A stretch of DNA of 5,706 nucleotides from Bryobacterales bacterium (GTDB lineage: Bacteria > Acidobacteriota > Terriglobia > Bryobacterales > Bryobacteraceae). The notes under the pieces are model-generated. The model saw only the letters and a list, made by a program, of their open reading frames with translations. It was not told the DNA's origin and did not search any database. Every line of letters begins with the position of its first letter. Position 1 is the first letter of the stretch. Shown piece by piece: positions 1 to 4,216 of the stretch. The position numbers and the translations under genes are program-made. The stretch is from NCBI GenBank assembly GCA_003164075.1, contig PLRZ01000742.1, positions 9,234 through 14,939 of the forward strand, in the 5' to 3' direction.

Positions 1-1
1 G

Positions 2-241
2 ATCGAGGCGATCCGCGGCGAGAAGACGCTCAGTCAGTTGGGATCGCAGTTCAAGCTGCATCCCATCCAGATTGCGAAATGGCGGAAGTTGGCCCTGGAG
101 CAAATGCCGGAACTCTTCGTGGACGGGCGGAGGCGCAAGGGGCCAGGCGCCGATGCCGAGAGCGACACGCTGTACCAGGAGATCGGGCGGCTGAAGGTGG
201 AATTGGACTGGCTCAAAAAAAAAGTCGGCGTGCTCGATTGA
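2..241 (+). CDS. IS3-family transposase OrfA, 5'-truncated by the window
   Basis: This is the C-terminal 79 residues of OrfA, the DNA-binding subunit that recognises the IS ends. The reading frame is open from base 2, so the TTG at 38 is not the real start; probably only some 10 to 25 N-terminal residues are missing. The visible part begins inside a helix-turn-helix (about residues 8-32, containing TLSQLGSQFKLHPIQIAKWR). It ends in a leucine-zipper-like helix (about 57-74, LYQEIGRLKVELDWLKKK) typical of IS3 OrfA oligomerisation. The stop TGA is at 239-241, five bases before the ATG of OrfB. The run of nine A encodes the final three lysines. The family assignment is firm; the exact IS group is not. 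Confidence 0.85.
   Translation: MEAIRGEKTLSQLGSQFKLHPIQIAKWRKLALEQMPELFVDGRRRKGPGADAESDTLYQEIGRLKVELDWLKKKVGVLD
215..223 (+). promoter_or_regulatory. A9 slippery tract at the OrfA/OrfB junction
   Basis: Nine consecutive A residues lie near the end of OrfA. In IS3 elements such tracts cause ribosomal or transcriptional slippage that makes the OrfAB fusion transposase. Here OrfB lies in the +1 (equivalently -2) frame relative to OrfA. A classical -1 shift would therefore not reach it, while loss of one A would join the frames as LKKKSACSIEEMRPLV. The OrfB frame is open from 195 onwards, so a fusion through this tract is possible. Confidence 0.55.
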
Positions 242-245
242 GGAG

Positions 246-1058
246 ATGCGGCCACTGGTGGAGCGGGACAACCCGGAGATCAGTGTGCGGCGCCAATGCG
301 AGTTGCTGGGCGTCAACCGCTCCGGGTTGTACTACGAGCCAGTGGGCGAGAGCGAGGAGAACCTCCGGCTCATGCGGTTGCTGGACGAGCAGTACACGCG
401 GACGCCGTTCTATGGGAGCCGGAAAATGACGGAGTGGCTGGTGAGCGAAGGCTATCGCGTGAACCGCAAGCGTGTTTCGCGACTGATGGAGTTACTGGGC
501 GTGGAAGCCGTTTATCCGAAGCCGAAGCTGAGCCAGCCGGAAGAGGGCCACCGGATCTACCCGTACCTATTGAGAGACACGACGATCGCACGCGTCAACC
601 AGGTGTGGAGCACGGACATCACATACATCCGGATGGCGCAGGGCTTCCTGTACCTGGTCGCGGTGATGGACTGGTTCAGCCGGTTCGTACTGAGCTGGTC
701 GCTGTCGGTGACGATGGATGTGGAGTTTTGCGTGGAGGCGCTGCAGCGGGCGTTGCGGCGCGGCCGGCCGGAGATATTCAACAGCGACCAGGGGTCGCAG
801 TTCACCAGCGAGAAGTTCACCGGGAAGTTGGCGGAGCGCGAGATCGCCATCAGCATGGACGGGCGTGGCCGCTGCATGGATAACATCTTCGTCGAGCGGT
901 TGTGGCGCTCGCTGAAATACGAGGAGGTGTACCTGAAGGATTACGCGACGGTGACGGAGGCGCGCGCCGGCATCGCCGGCTACTTCCGGTTCTATAACCA
1001 CCAGCGCCTGCACCAGAGCCTCGACTACCGGACGCCGGCGGCGTTGTACCTGGCGTGA
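246..1058 (+). CDS. IS3-family transposase OrfB (DDE integrase-type catalytic subunit)
   Basis: This 270-residue protein supplies the cut-and-join chemistry of IS3 transposition. After an N-terminal region with RRQCELLGVNRSGLYY (15-30) comes an HTH_21-like domain (about 37-95, including TPFYGSRKMTEWL). An rve/RNase H-fold integrase core follows from about residue 115. The catalytic triad is D124 (WSTDITYI), D181 (FNSDQGSQF) and E217 (NIFVERLW), with exactly 35 residues between the second D and the E. The end (FYNHQRLHQSLDYRTPAALY) is classic for the family. Length is normal and there is no internal stop, so it looks intact. The start is uncertain: GAGGAG abuts the ATG with no spacing, which is poor for initiation. 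The GTG at 258 or an OrfAB fusion through the A9 tract are alternatives. Confidence 0.93.
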   Translation: MRPLVERDNPEISVRRQCELLGVNRSGLYYEPVGESEENLRLMRLLDEQYTRTPFYGSRKMTEWLVSEGYRVNRKRVSRLMELLGVEAVYPKPKLSQPEEGHRIYPYLLRDTTIARVNQVWSTDITYIRMAQGFLYLVAVMDWFSRFVLSWSLSVTMDVEFCVEALQRALRRGRPEIFNSDQGSQFTSEKFTGKLAEREIAISMDGRGRCMDNIFVERLWRSLKYEEVYLKDYATVTEARAGIAGYFRFYNHQRLHQSLDYRTPAALYLA

Positions 1059-1108
1059 GTGCGTATGCGATGATTGGGCGGACCAGAAGGAACGGAGCGT
1101 TGCCGGAC

Positions 1109-1127
1109 TCGGGGACTCCGTCCCCGA
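1109..1127. repeat. Perfect 8-bp hairpin in the IS tail
   Basis: TCGGGGAC, a three-base loop TCC, then GTCCCCGA. The stem is perfect and GC-rich. It is placed about 50 bases after the OrfB stop, where it might slow or end transcription, but there is no T-run after it, so I do not call it a Rho-independent terminator. Confidence 0.6.
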
Positions 1128-1247
1128 ACCCCTGGGATTTACCGCTTTCGCGCCAGAATAGTTGGATTACACTGGAGACACTGGAACGGAGGATAGGGCT
1201 CCGCAGGGATGCGACCCGAGCGCCGATTCCAGGGCCGGAATGGCAAC

Positions 1248-1271
1248 GGGGCGGGCTTGCAAAGCCGCCCC
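1248..1271. repeat. GC-rich hairpin in the IS tail, one bulge
   Basis: GGGGCGG plus CTT pairs with AAG plus CCGCCCC around a GCA loop, with a single bulged G at 1255, giving about 10 base pairs. It could act as an RNA structure reducing read-through into or out of the element. No T-run follows on the plus strand, and on the minus strand the A/T context is also weak. Confidence 0.55.
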
Positions 1272-1324
1272 CAAAACTCAACCCCACGACCCCGCTGGAC
1301 ATTAGCTTATTGCGGGCAAAAAAT

Positions 1325-1344
1325 GGTCTTGACAATGGGGTCCA
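1325..1344. repeat. Candidate right terminal inverted repeat of the IS
   Basis: Ends in TTGACAATGGGGTCCA. Read from outside inward it begins TGGACCCCATTGTC, which matches the general look of IS3-group termini as I remember them. The partner repeat is outside the window, so the exact limits are unproven. The adaptor homology on the minus strand stops within a few bases of this end, which supports the placement. Confidence 0.55.
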
Positions 1345-1949
1345 CCATAAATGTCATAACTCCACGCACCCGCTTTCGTGAGATCCCACTGTCTGCGGGC
1401 CACATCCAGGGCCGATCCAGCCTGCCGGACTGCATCTTTCGCGGTATCGAGTACGTCCTTACTAATCGACTTCGAGTTCAGGTCATATGAGGCGACGCGC
1501 TTGTCGTATTGGTCGTGGGCCACTTTCAAGTTGGATTCGGCGAGTTCTACCTGCGCCTTGGCAATCTCCAGCGTCTCTTTCCTCGGCTCCGCTTTCAGCT
1601 CGTTCAAGAGTGAGAGCGCAGCTTCAGCCTGCAATCGGAGTTGTTCCGTGCTTGCGTTCTGTACGGACTCGTCGATCGTCAGCAGCGAACTGCCGGCCGA
1701 CACGCGCTGGCCCTCGTGCACTAGGATCTGCGTGATCGGGCCGGCAACTTCTGGGTAGATGTTGATATTTGAACCGCTCGCCTGGTCGCTTTCGACAATG
1801 CCGTTGGCGTAGATTGCCCATTGATAAGGACTGGCAGTCGGTTTAAAAACGGGCGCCTGAGCTTTCCTCTCGCGGCCTAGGAGGTAGGCGGCCGTAAGTC
1901 CGGCCAGAATACCGAGTACTGAAATGGCAATGATAATCGTGTTTCTTAT
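1345..1949 (-). pseudogene. HlyD-type periplasmic adaptor (membrane fusion protein), cut by the IS element
   Basis: The N-terminal half of an adaptor that would link an inner-membrane ABC exporter to the outer membrane. About 200 native residues remain: a membrane anchor (about 4-24), the first half of the lipoyl-like barrel-sandwich (about 46-95, with NIYPEVAGPITQILVHEGQRV), and a long coiled coil (about 96-195). Native sequence ends at KAGAWSYDI. The frame then runs about 15 codons into IS sequence to a TAA at 1304-1302. The second lipoyl half and beta-barrel domain are missing; relatives have about 330-400 residues. No ATG, GTG or TTG start exists before the anchor. The expected start position holds ATA (1949-1947) inside an ATAA overlap with the ATPase gene, behind an AAAGG six bases upstream. 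It is probably non-functional, through both start loss and truncation. Confidence 0.85.
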
Positions 1950-1960
1950 TGCGTGCCTTT
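1946..1960 (-). promoter_or_regulatory. ATAA gene junction and ribosome binding site for the adaptor
   Basis: On the minus strand AAAGG (1960-1956) is followed after six bases by ATA (1949-1947), which overlaps the ATPase stop TAA (1948-1946). The layout is that of a translationally coupled ATGA junction in which G has become A. That change keeps the upstream stop codon but removes the downstream start. Use of ATA as a rare start is possible but would be inefficient. Confidence 0.55.
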
Positions 1961-2665
1961 GTCCGACGCGGTAATCCGGCCATCTTCCATATGGATGATC
2001 CGATCCGCGAACTCATTGATGCGCGCGTCATGGGTGACGATCAGGATACAGCGGGCTTTATTGAGGACCTTCTCTTTTACAAAGGCGATGATCATTTTCC
2101 CAGTGTCGCCGTCTAGAGAGGCGGTCGGTTCGTCGAGAATCATGATTTCGGGGCTGCTGACGATGGCGCGGGCGATCGCCACGCGCTGTTGTTCACCGCC
2201 CGATAGTTTCACGGGCAAAATCTCGGTCCGGTTCTTCAACCCGACGATTTCGAGGCACTTTCTTGCCTCGTCGATAGACTCGTTCCAGTCGTGCCGCTTC
2301 AAGATCAACGGAATGGCGACGTTTTCGGCCGTAGTCAGCCGCGGAAACAGATGGAAGTCCTGAAAGACAAAGCCGACTGTGTTGAGGCGGAAATCCGCCA
2401 ACTCATCGTTGGTGAGAGTCCAGATATCCAGGCCCTTAACCATTACCTTGCCGGCGTTGGGCCGCAGGATCCCGGAGATCATGCTCAGCATCGTGGTTTT
2501 GCCGCTGCCTGAGGGTCCGACGATAAACAGCATTTCGCCGAAGTGAGCGACAAGCCCTGCAGCGTTCACGGCTGTCGTTTTGGTCTCTCCTTCGCCGAAC
2601 CACTTTGTGAGATCGGTTGCTACAATCGCTTCAGAGACTATTGGCTCCGGGTTAGCGCCATCCAT
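1946..2665 (-). CDS. ABC transporter ATP-binding protein, DevA/MacB/LolD-like
   Basis: A 239-residue ATPase that would power a permease at the cytoplasmic face of the inner membrane. All motifs are present: Walker A GPSGSGKTT (50-58), Q-loop Q102 in FVFQDFHLFPRLTTAENV, signature LSGGEQQRVAIARAI (154-168), Walker B IMILDEP (174-180), D-loop ASLD, and the switch histidine H212 in IVTHD. The Q-loop and signature wording is that of the MacB/LolD/DevA exporter group. I chose ATG 2665 because residues from there match the usual N-terminus and a GGTGA lies about six bases upstream. A longer frame to 2773 adds 36 basic, low-complexity residues of no family character. It is followed by the HlyD adaptor in the same operon, which favours a DevBCA- or MacAB-like exporter. 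Substrate unknown, and no permease is visible. Confidence 0.92.
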   Translation of the reverse strand: MDGANPEPIVSEAIVATDLTKWFGEGETKTTAVNAAGLVAHFGEMLFIVGPSGSGKTTMLSMISGILRPNAGKVMVKGLDIWTLTNDELADFRLNTVGFVFQDFHLFPRLTTAENVAIPLILKRHDWNESIDEARKCLEIVGLKNRTEILPVKLSGGEQQRVAIARAIVSSPEIMILDEPTASLDGDTGKMIIAFVKEKVLNKARCILIVTHDARINEFADRIIHMEDGRITASDKGTQ

Positions 2666-3069
2666 TGGCTTCACCGGACCGGCCTTTGAAGCGGCGTTCC
2701 CCTGTTTCCGTCCCCTCGAGTTTGCCGCGTAGCGGACGGCTGACCGAGGCATCTGTCCGCGCCTCCGGTCCATCTAAATTCGACGATGTAGCGTTACGGG
2801 CGTTCTTCACGTCCGCCTCGCGGTGTGCGGCCTTTGCTGTCCAGCAGTGTGATTCCTGTAACTTCGGATCGCGTCCAAGCCATCGACTCCCTCCAGGCAC
2901 CTCGACCATTACCGGCGAGGATAGCCGGTCATGCATGCCCACTGAAGTGCGAGCAAGTTCCGGGCCACCACACGTACCCAGGTCGACTGCCCAGCGGTGT
3001 TGCTCCTGTGGGCGGGGCGGAGACGTTATCCGGGGCATCTGTGGCCAGGGACGAATCTCGCACTTCCGC

Positions 3070-3096
3070 GTGCAGATTGTGCACTTTGTGCGGCCG
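3070..3096 (+). repeat. Three tandem 9-base GTGC-units
   Basis: GTGCAGATT, GTGCACTTT and GTGCGGCCG follow one another without gaps; a further GTGCG starts at 3107. The conserved part is only GTGC, with TT at the end of the first two units. They lie about 140-160 bases upstream of the predicted sigma-54 transcription start, a distance where activator sites often sit. The link is speculative. Confidence 0.3.
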
Positions 3097-3204
3097 TATG
3101 TCCGCCGTGCGTCCCCCAACTCGCATATCGCGCAACAACGCCGCACCTGCCGTCCGCTCGACGCATTACGAAGGGGAACGACAGTCAACCACATCGTACG
3201 CATG

Positions 3205-3220
3205 TGGCGTGCCAATTGCT
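3205..3220 (+). promoter_or_regulatory. Predicted sigma-54 (-24/-12) promoter
   Basis: The bases TGGCGTGCCAATTGCT match the sigma-54 consensus TGGCACGNNNNTTGCW with the invariant GG and GC elements and exact spacing; only the AC at positions 5-6 differ. Transcription would begin near 3231, at the Shine-Dalgarno sequence of the small gene, giving a very short 14-base leader. If correct, expression needs RpoN and an AAA+ enhancer-binding activator, neither of which is visible here. The short leader is the main reason for caution. Confidence 0.55.
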
Positions 3221-3230
3221 CTGTTGGCTG

Positions 3231-3236
3231 AGAGGA
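3231..3236 (+). promoter_or_regulatory. Ribosome binding site of the small secreted protein
   Basis: AGAGGA sits eight bases before the ATG at 3245. It decides the start: the reading frame is open back to 2825, but only this ATG has a good site and is followed at once by a signal peptide. Confidence 0.75.
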
Positions 3237-3244
3237 AAATAACC

Positions 3245-3538
3245 ATGTCCCGTTTCTGGAACGTAGCGTTTTTGAGTGCCGCCTTGATGGCCCCAATTGC
3301 GATGACCCCGACGGCGTTGCGAGCCCAGGATCAGAAAGCCGCTCGCACGTATCACGACAAACAGCGCAATGACGATCATGCATGGAACGGCCAAGAAGAT
3401 AAGGCGTATCGTATCTATGCGAAACAAAACCATCGCAAGTACGGCGATTTTTCCAAGCTCAAAGAGGACGAGCAACAGAACTACTGGAACTGGCGCCACG
3501 AGCATTCGGATGCGCTCCTCAAGATTGAAATAAAGTAA
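3245..3538 (+). CDS. Small secreted protein of unknown function
   Basis: A 97-residue protein I cannot name. It starts with a classical signal peptide: MSRFWN, a hydrophobic stretch (about 7-20, VAFLSAALMAPIA), and a likely signal peptidase I site after LRA (residues 25-27), followed by QDQ. The mature part, about 70 residues, is very hydrophilic and rich in H, K, D, N, Y and W. It contains YHDKQRNDDHAWN, KAYRIYAKQNHRKYGDF and EQQNYWNWRHEHSD. There are no cysteines and no second membrane segment, so it should be soluble in the periplasm or outside the cell. Similar short proteins, to my recollection, occur in Acidobacteriota; no function is known to me. It stands alone on the plus strand, convergent with the response regulator 33 bases away, and has its own predicted sigma-54 promoter. 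Confidence 0.8.
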   Translation: MSRFWNVAFLSAALMAPIAMTPTALRAQDQKAARTYHDKQRNDDHAWNGQEDKAYRIYAKQNHRKYGDFSKLKEDEQQNYWNWRHEHSDALLKIEIK

Positions 3539-3571
3539 TTTCAGCAGACTCGTTCAGCGGAATGCGGGTCG

Positions 3572-4216
3572 CTATTCGGAAGACGCGATTCCATGCCGGA
3601 TGGCATATGCTGTCAGGGCGGCATCCGTATGGAGTCCCAGCTTTTCGGTGATTTTCTGCTTGTGGAATTCCACCGTCTTGACGGAGACGCCTAGAATCTG
3701 GGCGATTTCCTTGCGAGCCCGCCCTTCCGCAACCAACTGGAGGACCTCACGTTGCCTGGAAGTGAGATCCGCCGAGAGCTTTTTTGACCGTCGCAAGAAA
3801 GCCGCAGTTTCCGTGCCGAGACGTTCTTGGATAGCCGAACTGATGTACCTCCGGCCACTGTCAACATCATGAAGCGCTGTGACCAGTTCGGTCGCGGCCG
3901 ACTGTTTCAACACGTATCCGGATGCCCCCGCCTCGAACGCCGCGCTCACAAAACTGAGGTCCCCATGCATGGTGAGGATAATCAGCTTCGAGTCGGGATT
4001 CGATTGCTTCAGGCGGCGCGCGGCTTCGATGCCGTTCAGGCCGGGCATGGAAATGTCCAGCAGGATCACGTCGGGGCGGTGTTTTTCCGCGGCCTCCAGC
4101 ACCGCCCTGCCATCGCCGGCCGTCGCCACCACCTCGAATTCCGGCGCCAGCAGAGCCTTCAGTCCTTCCAGGAGAATGGTATGGTCGTCGGCAATCAATA
4201 GCCGCGGCTTATTCAT
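3572..4216 (-). CDS. NarL/FixJ-family response regulator
   Basis: A 214-residue two-component regulator that binds DNA when phosphorylated, most likely by the kinase encoded just upstream. The receiver domain (about 4-120) has the acidic pair D10-D11, phosphoacceptor D54 (ILLDISMPGLNG), T82 and K104 (GYVLK). A linker leads to a LuxR-type helix-turn-helix (about 151-210): LTSRQREVLQLVAEGRARKEIA, then VSVKTVEFHKQKITEKLGL with the recognition helix. Length is normal and all key residues are present. The start ATG overlaps the kinase stop as ATGA, and no Shine-Dalgarno sequence precedes it, so translation is probably coupled to the kinase. Its targets are not apparent; the neighbouring small gene and ABC operon are candidates only by position. 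Confidence 0.95.
   Translation of the reverse strand: MNKPRLLIADDHTILLEGLKALLAPEFEVVATAGDGRAVLEAAEKHRPDVILLDISMPGLNGIEAARRLKQSNPDSKLIILTMHGDLSFVSAAFEAGASGYVLKQSAATELVTALHDVDSGRRYISSAIQERLGTETAAFLRRSKKLSADLTSRQREVLQLVAEGRARKEIAQILGVSVKTVEFHKQKITEKLGLHTDAALTAYAIRHGIASSE

Larger units (their letters stand above)
1059..1300. other. Non-coding tail of the IS element
   Basis: There is no supportable gene between the OrfB stop and the right end of the element, although IS3 elements usually end within about 100 bases of OrfB. It contains two GC-rich hairpins, listed separately. A GTG-initiated reading frame overlaps the OrfB stop and runs to 1381, past the IS end. It has no recognisable content and I regard it as spurious. 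The stretch could be the element's own long tail or leftover sequence from another mobile unit. Confidence 0.5.
1..1344 (+). mobile_element. IS3-family insertion sequence, left end outside window
   Basis: A two-gene IS3-type element: the end of OrfA, an A9 tract, a complete OrfB transposase with DDE catalytic residues, and then a non-coding tail. The left terminus lies before base 1. I place the right end at about 1344, where the strand reads TGGGGTCCA. Read inward this is TGGACCCC, which fits the TG...CA ends of IS3 elements. Immediately beyond it, the minus strand reads as good HlyD-adaptor protein, and that homology stops at this junction. An end at 1347 (ACCA) is also possible. The left inverted repeat and target duplication cannot be checked here. 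Confidence 0.85.
2666..3244. other. Gene-free region between divergent genes
   Basis: About 580 bases between the ATPase start and the start of the small secreted protein. Several long reading frames cross it on both strands, but none has recognisable protein features, and they read as chance frames in GC-rich DNA. Visible structures are a short dyad ACCGGC-7-GCCGGT (2911-2929), three 9-base near-repeats at 3070-3096 and a sigma-54-like promoter at 3205-3220. I found no convincing promoter for the minus-strand ATPase. Confidence 0.5.

Noticed and set aside
1109..1271. Rho-independent terminators after OrfB
   Set aside because: Both hairpins are strong, but neither is followed by a T-run, so they are listed only as hairpins.
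1055..1381. Plus-strand frame starting GTG that overlaps the OrfB stop as GTGA, suggesting an IS passenger gene
   Set aside because: It crosses the proposed IS end into the adaptor's antisense strand and contains two hairpin-forming sequences. It shows no recognisable domain or plausible protein composition.
2666..2773. 36-residue N-terminal extension of the ABC ATPase
   Set aside because: It is basic, low-complexity sequence absent from the family. The ATG at 2665 gives the normal length and has a GGTGA nearby.
2911..2929. Dyad ACCGGC-7-GCCGGT as an operator
   Set aside because: Six-base palindromic arms are common by chance in GC-rich DNA, and nothing ties this one to a promoter.
2665..3231. 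Long plus-strand frame (188 codons) opposite the ATPase promoter region
   Set aside because: It is rich in R, S, P and C with no hydrophobic core pattern or motif and no ribosome binding site at its start. Its few cysteines do not form a recognisable metal site.
2825..3244. N-terminal extension of the small secreted protein to 237 residues
   Set aside because: The extension has no protein character. The ATG at 3245 has a well-placed AGAGGA and begins a clean signal peptide.
2652..3383. Long minus-strand frame (243 codons) across the intergenic region
   Set aside because: It overlaps both the ATPase start and the small secreted gene in antisense and has no domain-like segments. It reads like chance coding in GC-rich DNA.
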